Assembly: GCA_965202955.1 (NCBI GenBank)
Contig: OZ241871.1
Span: forward strand, 4,278,001-4,342,000
DNA from: Bin5 sp034422415
Lineage (GTDB): Bacteria > Chloroflexota > Anaerolineae > Caldilineales > Caldilineaceae
Direction of reading: 5' to 3'
Length of the DNA stretch: 64,000 nt
Positions within the stretch are counted from its first letter, which is position 1. Each line of letters starts with the position of its first letter. Below are positions 42,122 through 53,124 of this stretch, one piece after another. The notes under the pieces are model-generated. The model searched no databases and was not told where the DNA came from. It saw only the letters and a list, made by a program, of their open reading frames with translations. A program made the position numbers and the translations under genes.

Positions 42122-42742
42122 ATGACTTCCGCCAGAAATCTCAATTACGAGTCACTCTTTGTGCTTGCCGACCCCATGGCAGCCAAGCCCTTTCGCCTTC
42201 GAAGCCGACTTCCCGGCGATGCGAAAGTTGAGGGCGTCGATATTCATTCCCTCTCGCGGGGCGAATCACGGATAACGAGGCCTATTCAGTTCGATGCCGC
42301 ACAGGGATCGAAGGCGACCGATATTCTTTGGACCCAGCTTGTGACGCCTGTTTGCGTGTCAGAACGGGCCATACGCATTCTGAGAGAAAACGAAGTCAGC
42401 GGCTGGTCGACCTACCCTGTTGAGGCATTCGACCCTAAAGGCGAGCTGCTGGCGGACTACCACGGCCTTGTCGTAACAGGCGCAGTCTGCGATGCCGATT
42501 ACAGCCAAAGCGCGGTCATTACAAAGCCGCCGCCAGCCACGCGCGGCAAGAGCTACGACGTATACAGGGGCCTTTTCTTCGATGAGGCGCAATGGGATGG
42601 CAGCGACATGTTCTGGGTGGGCGGCGTCCGCGTCGTCACTGAGAAAGTAAAGAAGGCTTTTGAACAGAACGGAGTCGAGAACGTAGCGTTCATGCCTTTA
42701 CCCGAGCGCGAAATACGCGTCAGGCACGTTCGACGGGGTTGA
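42122..42742 (+). CDS. Candidate immunity protein, DUF1629/Imm11-like
   Basis: A 206-residue cytoplasmic-looking protein with no signal or membrane segment. 'VCVSERAIRILRENEVSGWSTY' followed by PVEAFDPKGELLADYHGLVV-type residues (starting near 42350) resembles DUF1629/Imm11 proteins, which accompany AHH/SitA-type toxins in myxobacteria. The frame opens at a GTG at 42077; the ATG at 42122 is preferred because the segment before it lacks resemblance, but neither has a good ribosome binding site. It follows the toxin-like gene by 69 bases and precedes the DppC-like gene by 39 bases. Immunity function is inferred from position and resemblance. Confidence 0.55.
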   Translation: MTSARNLNYESLFVLADPMAAKPFRLRSRLPGDAKVEGVDIHSLSRGESRITRPIQFDAAQGSKATDILWTQLVTPVCVSERAIRILRENEVSGWSTYPVEAFDPKGELLADYHGLVVTGAVCDADYSQSAVITKPPPATRGKSYDVYRGLFFDEAQWDGSDMFWVGGVRVVTEKVKKAFEQNGVENVAFMPLPEREIRVRHVRRG

Positions 42743-42781
42743 GCCCCTCCGGCTGTCAAGCGAGTCAAACGGTAGGTTGGA

Positions 42782-43927
42782 ATGGAAACAGCGGAACACG
42801 AAGACAGAGTTCTTATAGAAAAGCTGGGAGATGACTCCGGCGACGAGCAGCACGAGTCCTACTTCCAGCTCGTGTGGCAGCGCTTCCGCAAGAGCCGGCC
42901 GGCAATTGCGGGCGGGCTGATGGTGCTTTCGCTGGTCATTTTGGCCATATTCGCCGAGTTCTTCGCCCCGGTCGACCCGACCGACGCCAATCTGCAGGAC
43001 AGCTTCATCCCGCCGACGCGCATCCGCCTGATCGACGACGAAGGCAACTTCCATTTCCGCCCGTTCGTCTACAACCTGGTCGTGACGATTGACCCCAAGA
43101 CCTTCGAGCCGCTGTGGGAGGAGGACCCGGAGCAGGACTATGATATCAAGTTCTTCGTGCGCAGCTGGGAGTGGAAGATCTTGGGGCTGATCCCGACGCG
43201 CTGGCATCTGTTCGGTGTCGACGAAGGCGGCAAGATCCACCTGATGGGCACCGAGAAACAGGGCAGAGACCTCTGGGGCCGCGCCTGCACGGCCGGGCGC
43301 ATCTCGCTTTCGCTGAGCATGTTTGCCACGATTGTCAGCATCGTCGTCGGCGCGGTCGTTGGCATCATCTCGGGCTACTATGGCGGCATCACCGACAATA
43401 TAATTCAGCGCTTCGTCGAGTTCGTGGCCTCGTTTCCACAGCTGCCTCTTTGGCTGGCCCTGGCGGCCATCATCCCGCGTACATGGGACTCGCTGCAGGT
43501 GTTCATCATCATGGTGATCATCTTCTCATTGCTGTCGTGGACGCTATTGGCGCGCGAAGTGCGCGGCAAGGTGCTGGCCTACCGTGAGACCGATTTCATC
43601 CTGGCGGCGAAGGAGATGGGCGCGTCCGACGCTCGCATCATCTTCCTGCACCTTTTTCCCAACTCGATCAGCCATATTATTGTGGTGCTCACGCTGACGA
43701 TTCCGCAGATCATCCTGGCGGAGGCGTTTCTTAGCTTTTTGGGCATCGGCATACAGGAACCGCTGGTCAGCTGGGGCTTTTTGATGCGGGACGCGCAGAA
43801 TCTGCAGACGCTGGGCACGCATACGTGGATCATGACGCCGGTCATCTTCATTATCGTGGCCGTGCTGGGATTCAACTTTCTGGGCGACGGGCTGCGCGAC
43901 GCGGCCGACCCCTATTCGATCGTCTGA
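42782..43927 (+). CDS. Peptide-type ABC transporter permease (DppC-like)
   Basis: A 381-residue channel subunit. An acidic cytoplasmic N-terminus (~35 residues) precedes helix one. A large extracytoplasmic insertion (about residues 65-150, 'VDPTDANLQDSFIPPTRIRL' onward) comes before the hallmark 'LMGTEKQGRDLWGRACTAGRISLS'; DppC proteins usually run about 300 residues. The EAA loop is 'FILAAKEMGASDARIIFLHLFPN' and the C-terminus is 'GDGLRDAADPYSIV'. It is separated from its DppB partner by the toxin-like cassette. Confidence 0.9.
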   Translation: METAEHEDRVLIEKLGDDSGDEQHESYFQLVWQRFRKSRPAIAGGLMVLSLVILAIFAEFFAPVDPTDANLQDSFIPPTRIRLIDDEGNFHFRPFVYNLVVTIDPKTFEPLWEEDPEQDYDIKFFVRSWEWKILGLIPTRWHLFGVDEGGKIHLMGTEKQGRDLWGRACTAGRISLSLSMFATIVSIVVGAVVGIISGYYGGITDNIIQRFVEFVASFPQLPLWLALAAIIPRTWDSLQVFIIMVIIFSLLSWTLLAREVRGKVLAYRETDFILAAKEMGASDARIIFLHLFPNSISHIIVVLTLTIPQIILAEAFLSFLGIGIQEPLVSWGFLMRDAQNLQTLGTHTWIMTPVIFIIVAVLGFNFLGDGLRDAADPYSIV

Positions 43928-43950
43928 GGGCCGGCTTTTGTTCACGGAGA

Positions 43951-45792
43951 ATGGAGTTGGGCGGGCGTAGGCTTTTGTGGAGCGGCTCGACGAAGATTGG
44001 GAACCTGGCGCGCCCGCTTATCCTGCTTCTGCTCCTTGTTCTTGTCATTGCGCTGGGTTCGGTTGCTGCGGTGTTTCTGTGGCCGCAGCCTGTTACGGCG
44101 TCGGTCAGCGGGACGGTTAGCGACGCGGACGGGCCGGTCGAAGGCGCGCTGGTGCGCGTGCAGACGACGGGCAATCATACCTACACGGCGGAGGACGGCG
44201 GATTCACGATCGAAGGCCTTTCGACCGCGGATAGCGTTACACTGGTGGCTTGGGCGGAGGGCTACATTTTCGGTTGGAGCGAAGCGCGCGGCGGTGACGT
44301 GGACGTAGAGATTGCGTTGCACCCGCACAACCGGGTCGATCACACCGTCTACGACTGGGAGCCATCGGAAAACTGCGGCGAGTGCCATCCGTCGTACGCC
44401 GAATGGCTGCGCGACGCGCACAGCCAGGCCGCGGTCAACGTCCGCTTTCTGACGATGTACAACGGCACCGACGTCGAGGGCAACCGCAGCCGCAACAGCA
44501 ACTACGATACCGGCCTGCCGCGCACGCGTAACCCGGATGATCCCTACTACGGGCCCGGCTTCAAGGTGGACTTTCCCAAGCGCGACGGCAACTGCGCCTC
44601 CTGCCACACGCCGATGGCGTCGAAGCTGGACGCGGACAACACGTGCGGCTGGAGCGGCTGCCACATGCAGGAGACGAGCGACGCTAGCGACGAGCTGCCC
44701 GACGGTGTCAGCCCGAATGAGGCGGTCGGCGTGGCGGCCGAGGGCATCTCGTGTGATTTCTGCCACAAAATCGGCGCGGTGAGCTTTTACACCGATTCGC
44801 TGCTGCCGGATCCGGAGATGCCGGGCATTTTGTCGCTGACGCTCTACCGTCCCAAGTCGGGCGAGGACCTGCTGATGGGGACGGTCGACGACGTGTCGCG
44901 ACCGATGGACAGCTTCAATCAGCTGCACGGCGAGAGCGCGTTCTGCGCCGCCTGCCACTACGGTGTCAACGATACGACGGAGATCTACAACTCGTATGGG
45001 GAGTGGCTGGAAAGCCCCTACAACGACGAGGAGAACGGCGCGACCTGCCAGAGCTGTCACATGCCGACTGCGCCGCGCTTGACATCGGGCATGGAGTCGC
45101 TCGTACAGACGGCGGCTTGGCTTGAAGGCGTCAGCGGCCGTACGCTGCCGGCCGGGTTGGGAGAGCTGGCGCAACGGGCGCAGCGCAGCTACTTCGTTTA
45201 CCCGGAGAAGGGCGGTCTCTACCGTGAGCTGGACCAGATCCATCTGCACGACATGCCCGGGGCGAGCGACGGGATGTTCCTGCGCAGCGCCATTGCGCTG
45301 GAGGTCTCGGCGGGGATAGAGGGCGGCGAGCTGGTCGTAGACGCGGCTGTGACCAATACTGGCGCGGGCCATCACTATCCAACCGGGTCGCCGCTACGGC
45401 AGGTGCTGCTGGTGGTGCGGGCGACCGACGGCGACGGCAGTTCGCTGCCGCTGCTCGTCGGCGATGTTTTGCCGGAATGGGCGGGAGACGTAGCGGGTGA
45501 GGCCGGCCAGGGATTCGCCAAGATCCTGCGCGATACGCTGACGGGCGAGGAGCCCACTTTTTCCCATTGGCGCATGGTGGAGCTTGTATCGGATACGCGC
45601 GTCCCGGCGCTGGCCACGCGCAGCAGCAGCTACCGCTTCGACGCGGCGGGCGGGCGTACGGCGACGGTGGAGGTACAGCTTATTTTCCGGAGGGCGTTCC
45701 AGCAGCTGCAAGAGTGGAAGGGGTGGGACGATGCCGACATTCTACTGGCAAGCGAAATCATTGAAGTGGAAGAGGCGCCGGCCGCGCCCTGA
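43951..45792 (+). CDS. Multiheme cytochrome c-like membrane-anchored protein
   Basis: A 613-residue protein. One N-terminal anchor helix (LILLLLLVLVIALGSVAAVFLW) is followed by a CarboxypepD_reg-like beta domain ('VSGTVSDADGPVEGALVRV') and then a heme region with five CXXCH motifs (CGECH, CASCH, CDFCH, CAACH, CQSCH) and one CX4CH (CGWSGCH). The C-terminal third is beta-rich with 'NTGAGHHYPTGSPLRQVLL', a pattern found in cytochrome c554/nitrate-reductase-associated multihemes. Extracytoplasmic electron transfer is expected. The ATG at 43951 places the anchor at residues ~20-45. It lies between DppC-like and DppF-like genes. Confidence 0.8.
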   Translation: MELGGRRLLWSGSTKIGNLARPLILLLLLVLVIALGSVAAVFLWPQPVTASVSGTVSDADGPVEGALVRVQTTGNHTYTAEDGGFTIEGLSTADSVTLVAWAEGYIFGWSEARGGDVDVEIALHPHNRVDHTVYDWEPSENCGECHPSYAEWLRDAHSQAAVNVRFLTMYNGTDVEGNRSRNSNYDTGLPRTRNPDDPYYGPGFKVDFPKRDGNCASCHTPMASKLDADNTCGWSGCHMQETSDASDELPDGVSPNEAVGVAAEGISCDFCHKIGAVSFYTDSLLPDPEMPGILSLTLYRPKSGEDLLMGTVDDVSRPMDSFNQLHGESAFCAACHYGVNDTTEIYNSYGEWLESPYNDEENGATCQSCHMPTAPRLTSGMESLVQTAAWLEGVSGRTLPAGLGELAQRAQRSYFVYPEKGGLYRELDQIHLHDMPGASDGMFLRSAIALEVSAGIEGGELVVDAAVTNTGAGHHYPTGSPLRQVLLVVRATDGDGSSLPLLVGDVLPEWAGDVAGEAGQGFAKILRDTLTGEEPTFSHWRMVELVSDTRVPALATRSSSYRFDAAGGRTATVEVQLIFRRAFQQLQEWKGWDDADILLASEIIEVEEAPAAP

Positions 45793-45803
45793 TACAGACG
45801 GAC

Positions 45804-46816
<1,013 letters not shown>

Positions 46817-46820
<4 letters not shown>

Positions 46821-47176
46821 GCGAGAACGGCGCCGGCGGGGCCAGGGTGAACATCGACGTTGCGCTGCTCGCGTACCTCGTACCGGTCCTGGGGCCGGCC
46901 TATATTCTGGCGCTGCGCAAGCAGGACGAATTCGGCCGCTACCACGCCGTGCAGGGGTTGACGCTCGTACTGGCGCTGGTGATGGCGCCGGTTGCGTGGG
47001 CCGTTTTCTCGGGCATCGTGGCGTGGATTCCGTTCGGCGGCGTGATCGCGGCGTACGTCTTCGCGCTGGTCGTGGCGGTCTACCTGGCAGTGATCATCGC
47101 CTGGGTCGCAGGCATCGTCAATGTGTTGCGCGCGCGGCGTGCGCCGGTGCCTTTCTTCGGCCGTATTTTGCGTTGA
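46817..47176 (+). CDS. DUF4870/Tic20-like small membrane protein
   Basis: A 119-residue protein with three to four hydrophobic helices. 'KQDEFGRYHAVQGLTLVLAL' matches the conserved loop of DUF4870/Tic20-like proteins ('FHAxQAL'), and the C-terminal helix pair ends at 'IIAWVAGIVNVLRA'. It overlaps the DppF-like gene by four bases (ATGA). Function is unknown. Confidence 0.7.
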
Positions 47177-47340
47177 GTGGACCGTCCGCGCCATTGGGGA
47201 GAGGGCGCGAGGGTGCTAGAATTCGAATGCCGGCCGGCAGGGGGCGTTTCACTCCAGCGTCGGCGTAATCATCAAGGACATAACAAAGCGCTCCGCCGCG
47301 ATGCGACGCGAGTAGGCAATATGGCAACTGAGGGAGAAAG

Positions 47341-48741
<1,401 letters not shown>

Positions 48742-48776
48742 ATCCAATAACCAGCCGTCAGACAGGAGCGCAAAGC

Positions 48777-49097
48777 ATGTTGTACGAGTATCGAATCTAC
48801 GAATGTCACCCCGGCAAGCGCGCGGCCTGGGTCGAGTACATGGAAACCGTGATCATTCCCTTTCAGATGGCGAAAGGGATGGTGATTGCCGGTTCCTTTC
48901 TCGACGAGGAGGACGAGGACCGCTACGTGTGGATGCGCCGCTTCGCCGACGAGGCCGAGCGCGAGGCGCTGTACGCGACGGTCTACGAATCGGAGGAGTG
49001 GCTGAACGAGGTCTCGCCGCCGATCTCCGACATGATCAACCGCGAGACGATCAAGGTGATGCGGCTCGTGCCTACGGCGAAGTCCGTGATGCAGTAA
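48777..49097 (+). CDS. NIPSNAP-family protein
   Basis: A 106-residue ferredoxin-like-fold protein. 'MLYEYRIYECHPGKRAAW' and 'YVWMRRFADEAERE' are typical of NIPSNAP domains, which are small alpha/beta-barrel dimers of unclear function in bacteria. AGGAG lies eight bases upstream of the ATG. It is 35 bases after the GH4 gene and probably in its operon. Confidence 0.8.
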   Translation: MLYEYRIYECHPGKRAAWVEYMETVIIPFQMAKGMVIAGSFLDEEDEDRYVWMRRFADEAEREALYATVYESEEWLNEVSPPISDMINRETIKVMRLVPTAKSVMQ

Positions 49098-49151
49098 TGT
49101 CTTCGACGCTGTAGCGGCTACGAGTCCGCCAATCGAAGAGCAGCAAACCCC

Positions 49152-49186
49152 GAGAGCCGGTGCCACCGACTCTCTTCTCTATTATT
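49152..49186 (+). terminator. Rho-independent terminator after NIPSNAP
   Basis: GAGAG-C-CGG pairs with CCG-A-CTCTC across a five-base loop (49152-49174), with a T-rich tail TTCTCTATTATT. It lies in the convergent gap and ends the GH4-NIPSNAP unit. Confidence 0.55.
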
Positions 49187-49201
49187 GGGCGGCCGGGGTG
49201 G

Positions 49202-50185
49202 TCACTGCTGCTGCTGCTGCTGTTGCTGCTGGTCCTCGTTTTGCGTCAGTTCGGGGCAGGTTTCCTCTGCGTGCTCCCTCGGCGTCCAGTGTCCGTTATC
49301 GAGCAGGTCGGTCGGAATCTCTTCGTCCTCGGTCTCGGAGATGTGGACGCCCACCGACAGTTCGCTCTTGACATTCCCCTTGTAGACGCCTCTGGTCGGC
49401 GGCACGTCCGCGTAATCGCGCCCAATCGCGATGCGGACATGCTTGTCTTCGACAAGCGAATTGTTGGTGGGGTCCAGCCCGATCCAGCCGACGGCAGGCA
49501 GAAACGCCTCTACCCAGGCATGAGAGGCGCTCGACAGGTCCTGCTCCTTCTTCTTCTCCGGGTCCTGGAATACATAACCGCTGATATAGCGGGCCGGTAT
49601 GCCCCGCTGGCGCAGCAGCGCAATCATCACGTGCGTGTAGTCCTGGCAGACCCCGCGCCGGTTCTCCAACGCCGTGTCGATCGGTGAATCGACGGCCGTA
49701 CTCTTCGGCGTGTATTCGAACGCGTGGTGAATGCTCCCATTCAGCTGCAGGACGGCCGTCAGCGGGTCCTGTTCGCGGCTGAACCCAATCTCTTCCGCGA
49801 ACGCCGCGAGCAGCGAAGTCGGGCGGGCGTAATGACTCGGCGCCAGCCAGTCCCACAACCGCCCTGTGGCGGCCGTCTCCTCGAGGGCATCCCATTCCGA
49901 CCCGTCCAGTTCGTCCGGCAGGACCGGCCCCTCCTGTACCATGACAAGGCTATGTGCGCGCAGGACCAGCTCGGCGTGGCTTCTGGGAATGTCGAAATAG
50001 TGGATCACATTCTGCACGCAGTCGTCGGTGGTCAGAGCCTGGGCATGCGGGCTGATCTCCAGCTGAAAGTTGAGGCAGCGCTGCTGCCGGTCGGTGCGGG
50101 GCTGCATCCGCACCTCCATCGTGCTCTCACTGACCGCAGATTCGTAACGGTAGCGCGTGTGGTGGTGAATTGTGTAGTAGTTCAT
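49202..50185 (-). CDS. Transglutaminase-like cysteine peptidase-fold protein with poly-Gln tail
   Basis: A 327-residue protein of the transglutaminase-like family. The N-terminal beta domain begins 'YTIHHHTRYRYESAVSESTM'. The catalytic triad is visible: Cys in RGVCQDYTHVM, His in 'SHAWVEAFLP' and Asp in 'GLDPTNN'. GGAG precedes the ATG. The protein ends in nine consecutive Gln encoded by a CAG/CAA run. It forms a unit with the alpha-E and circularly permuted ATP-grasp genes upstream, a widely conserved trio suspected of making or processing a peptide. Confidence 0.88.
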   Translation of the reverse strand: MNYYTIHHHTRYRYESAVSESTMEVRMQPRTDRQQRCLNFQLEISPHAQALTTDDCVQNVIHYFDIPRSHAELVLRAHSLVMVQEGPVLPDELDGSEWDALEETAATGRLWDWLAPSHYARPTSLLAAFAEEIGFSREQDPLTAVLQLNGSIHHAFEYTPKSTAVDSPIDTALENRRGVCQDYTHVMIALLRQRGIPARYISGYVFQDPEKKKEQDLSSASHAWVEAFLPAVGWIGLDPTNNSLVEDKHVRIAIGRDYADVPPTRGVYKGNVKSELSVGVHISETEDEEIPTDLLDNGHWTPREHAEETCPELTQNEDQQQQQQQQQ

Positions 50186-50209
50186 CTCTCCAGGAAGTCT
50201 TGGGGGCTG

Positions 50210-51193
50210 TCAGGCAAATGCCTCTTCTGCCGGATAGTTGATATACGTATCATAGAGCGCGTCGTGAATCTGGTCGCACGCGCTCAATATCTCTCCCAGA
50301 TACGCCGCCGGGCCCACTGCGACCACATCTTCGAGCTGGCTGTACTGCAGACGGGCCTGCAGCTTCCCCGCCATCCGGTTCAGATCAGAGGCAAGGCGCG
50401 TCTCGGTCGCCGCAGCCAGCTGTTCAAGCTGTTGCGAAATCTGTGTCACATTGAATCTGACCGAATTGGGCAGGTCGGGGCTCAGCAGCAGGAAAGAGGT
50501 TACCTGGCTGATTTCAGGGCGCGGGTCATAGACGCGGCAGTAGGGTTCAAAGGAGTTGCACGCCCGCAGGACGCCGATCCCGCTAAGCGGGTCCTCCGTC
50601 TCCAGCCTCTTGCCGCCGTCGACGCCGAAGTAGCGAAAATGGGCATCCAGGAGACTGCAGACCGCCAGGACCCGCTCCAGGTGGGAGCCGACCTGGATGA
50701 AGTTCCAGCCTTCATCGTGCAAGAGCGAAGAAACGGCGAGACCCTGGAACAGGGAAACGCTGCTTTCGAGCTCGCGAAAGAAGTTGTCGCGCTCGTCGTG
50801 CCAGTTGTGGTGCCCCTGCCACGAATGCAGCCGCAAATAGAGGCGGTTCATGTGCTCCCATACCTGGCTGCTCAGCTGGGAACGCACAAAACGGGCGTTC
50901 TGCCTGGCCAAACTGATGCAGCCCGAAATCGAATGCGGATTGTCTCCGTTAAAGGTGAGGTCGTGCGCCATCTTCAGGGCTGCCTCGCCGTCCACATACC
51001 CTTTCTCAGTCAACGGCGCGGGCTGGCGTAAGGCGGAGAAGAACTGCTGCCAGCCCTTGTCGTTCCCGGCCTGTCGCGGCCGCGCCTGCCCCACCATAAA
51101 GTTGAGCCGGACCCTCAGGAGCCGCACCGTGTGTTCGGCCCGCTCCATGTAGCGCCCGAGCCAGTATAGGCTGTCAGCAGATCGTGAAAGCAT
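50210..51193 (-). CDS. Alpha-E domain protein (DUF403)
   Basis: A 327-residue almost entirely helical protein. 'MLSRSADSLYWLGRYMERAEHTVRLL' is the signature start of the alpha-E family; 'SVRFNVTQISQQLEQL' lies near the C-terminus. The biochemical role is unknown; it always accompanies ATP-grasp and transglutaminase-like partners, which suggests a structural or scaffold role in a peptide-ligation system. It is 24 bases upstream of the transglutaminase-like gene. Confidence 0.9.
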   Translation of the reverse strand: MLSRSADSLYWLGRYMERAEHTVRLLRVRLNFMVGQARPRQAGNDKGWQQFFSALRQPAPLTEKGYVDGEAALKMAHDLTFNGDNPHSISGCISLARQNARFVRSQLSSQVWEHMNRLYLRLHSWQGHHNWHDERDNFFRELESSVSLFQGLAVSSLLHDEGWNFIQVGSHLERVLAVCSLLDAHFRYFGVDGGKRLETEDPLSGIGVLRACNSFEPYCRVYDPRPEISQVTSFLLLSPDLPNSVRFNVTQISQQLEQLAAATETRLASDLNRMAGKLQARLQYSQLEDVVAVGPAAYLGEILSACDQIHDALYDTYINYPAEEAFA

Positions 51194-51218
51194 TTGCTAA
51201 GTTGCTCGCTCCTATCAC

Positions 51219-52703
51219 TCAGTCGTGCTCCAGCACCCACGTGTCCTTGCTGCCGCCGCCCTGGGACGAGTTGACGACAAGCGACCCTTCTCGCAACGCA
51301 ACGCGCGTCAGGCCGCCTGGAACGATGACCGTCTCGTCGGGCGAACCGCCGTACAGAATGAACGGCCGCAGGTCGACGTGGCGCGAGACCACGTTGCCGT
51401 CAATATAGCATGGCGCACGCGACAGGCGCAGCGTCGGCTGTGCGATGTAGTTGCGGGGATCGGCCTGAATCTGCTGGCGGAACTTCTCCCGTTCGTCCTT
51501 CGTGCTGAATGGGCCGATCAGCATGCCGTAACCGCCGGACTCACCGACCGCTTTTACCACCAGCTTTTCCAGGTTCTGGAGCACGTACGACCGTTCGTCC
51601 TCGCGCCCGCACAGATAGGTCTCGACGTTCTGCAGAATCGGTTCCTCGCCCAGGTAATACCGGATAATCTCAGGTACGAAGGCGTAGACCGCCTTGTCGT
51701 CGGCGATTCCCGTGCCCATCGCGTTGGCAAGCGTTACGTTCCCCGCGCGGTAGGCGTTGAAGAGGCCCGGGATCCCGAGCACCGAGTCGGTGCGGAAGTG
51801 GAGCGGGTCGATAAACTCCTCGTCGACGCGGCGGTAGATGACGTCAACCCGCTGGAGACCGCCGGTCGTGCGCATGTAGACGAATCCGTCCCGGATCAGC
51901 AGGTCGGCGCCTTCCACCAGCTCGATCCCCATGACGCGCGCCAGGAAAGTATGCTCAAAGTAGGCGGAGTTGAAGATGCCGGGCGTCAGCAGCACAACCG
52001 TCGCGTCTCGCCCCTTGGGCGTCAGCGCCTGCAGCCGCTCCAGCAACGCCTGCCCGTAGTGGGCGATCGATCGGATGCCGTAGCCGCCGAACATGCCCGG
52101 GAAGACCTGTGTCATTACCTCCCGGTTGGCGAGCATGTAGGAGACGCCGCTGGGAACGCGCAGGTTGTCCTCCAGAACCGCAAACTCCCCTCCGGGAAGC
52201 CGAACAAGGTCGGTTCCCACAATCGTCGTGTAGACGTCGTTCGCGACATGAAGCCCGCGCATCTCCCGTTGATAGTTCTGGCAGCTGTACACTAGGTCGA
52301 ACGGAACGATCTGCTCCTGCAATATCCGGCCCTCATGGTAGACATCGCGCAGGAAGAGATTGATCGCGTGTATCCGCTGGATTAGGCCCCGCTCTATTGT
52401 ATTCCACTCCTGCGCGCTGATGATGCGCGGCAATATGTCATAGGGAAAGATCCGCTCAATGGTCGAATCTTCGCCGTAAACAGTGAAAGTGATGCCCCGG
52501 TTCAAAAAGGTCAGGTCGGCCGCCTGCTGACGTTGTGTCAGCTCGGTTGCCTGCAGATCGAGGATGCTTTGCAGCAGTTTGCGGTAGGAGTCGCGGGGCC
52601 TGCCATTGACCTGGAACATCTCGTCGAAATAGTCGGTGTCCAGGGCATAATTGCTGAACAGAGCCAATCCAGGGGGTATTTCCGATTCCTTTTGCGTTGC
52701 CAC
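51219..52703 (-). CDS. Circularly permuted ATP-grasp protein (CP_ATPgrasp_1 / DUF404-DUF407)
   Basis: A 494-residue putative carboxylate-amine ligase. Features are 'YDEMF'-type N-terminus, 'FTVYGEDSTIERIFPYDILP', 'FGGYGIRSIAHYGQALLERL', 'VVLLTPGIFNSAYFEHTFLA', 'VIYRRVDEEFIDPLHFR' and the C-terminal glycine-rich 'QGGGSKDTWVLEHD'. The family is predicted to form amide bonds with ATP, but its substrate is unproven. It starts with GTG and is first in the three-gene minus-strand operon. Confidence 0.9.
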   Translation of the reverse strand: MATQKESEIPPGLALFSNYALDTDYFDEMFQVNGRPRDSYRKLLQSILDLQATELTQRQQAADLTFLNRGITFTVYGEDSTIERIFPYDILPRIISAQEWNTIERGLIQRIHAINLFLRDVYHEGRILQEQIVPFDLVYSCQNYQREMRGLHVANDVYTTIVGTDLVRLPGGEFAVLEDNLRVPSGVSYMLANREVMTQVFPGMFGGYGIRSIAHYGQALLERLQALTPKGRDATVVLLTPGIFNSAYFEHTFLARVMGIELVEGADLLIRDGFVYMRTTGGLQRVDVIYRRVDEEFIDPLHFRTDSVLGIPGLFNAYRAGNVTLANAMGTGIADDKAVYAFVPEIIRYYLGEEPILQNVETYLCGREDERSYVLQNLEKLVVKAVGESGGYGMLIGPFSTKDEREKFRQQIQADPRNYIAQPTLRLSRAPCYIDGNVVSRHVDLRPFILYGGSPDETVIVPGGLTRVALREGSLVVNSSQGGGSKDTWVLEHD

Positions 52704-53124
52704 GCTGATACCTGCCAGTCATGGTGAATCTTGATGAAATGCTGCCGGACAGGCGGGAGGATGGCCTGGCGAAGCTTTTCCGCAACGCGCGGTTGCGGTT
52801 CGGCAGGGCCGCGCTCCCGAAGGCTTACCTCAACAGATTTTGGGGTGCCTGCCGGCTGCCGAGCGCGGCGTCGTTCGCAATTCTATACCAAAAACAGTAG
52901 ACTGAAAAGTCCCAAAATTAATCCTGCTTGTGAATGGTTCGCCAGAGCAAACGAGGCTCGCTTTGCACGCCTTGCCTGCTCCGCTCCCCTCCCTTTGGGG
53001 TGGAGTCGAAGCAGCGGGGAGTGCCGCTTCACTTGACAATGACGTCCTGCTCGCCTTAACATGTAGCCATACTCTCGCTCTTTTCGACAGCAGAAGGTAA
53101 CGCCAGTAGCAAAGGAGCCATCGA
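52704..53124. other. Divergent intergenic region between ATP-grasp and DapA-like genes
   Basis: A 421-base gap. It contains a plus-strand promoter candidate, TTGACA (53033-53038) with TTAACA (53056-53061) after 17 bases. The open frame across 52731-53036 is arginine/serine-rich with no family resemblance and is not called. Confidence 0.45.

Noticed and set aside
43942..45375. 477-codon minus-strand open frame opposite the multiheme cytochrome gene
   Set aside because: The plus strand encodes six heme-binding motifs; the antisense frame is a codon-bias shadow.
49202..49236. CTG/CAG run considered as an independent repeat element
   Set aside because: It is simply the in-frame poly-Gln end of the transglutaminase-like gene.
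52731..53036. 101-codon open frame between the ATP-grasp and DapA-like genes
   Set aside because: Composition is arginine-, serine- and cysteine-rich with no recognisable domain; it spans the likely promoter of the following operon.
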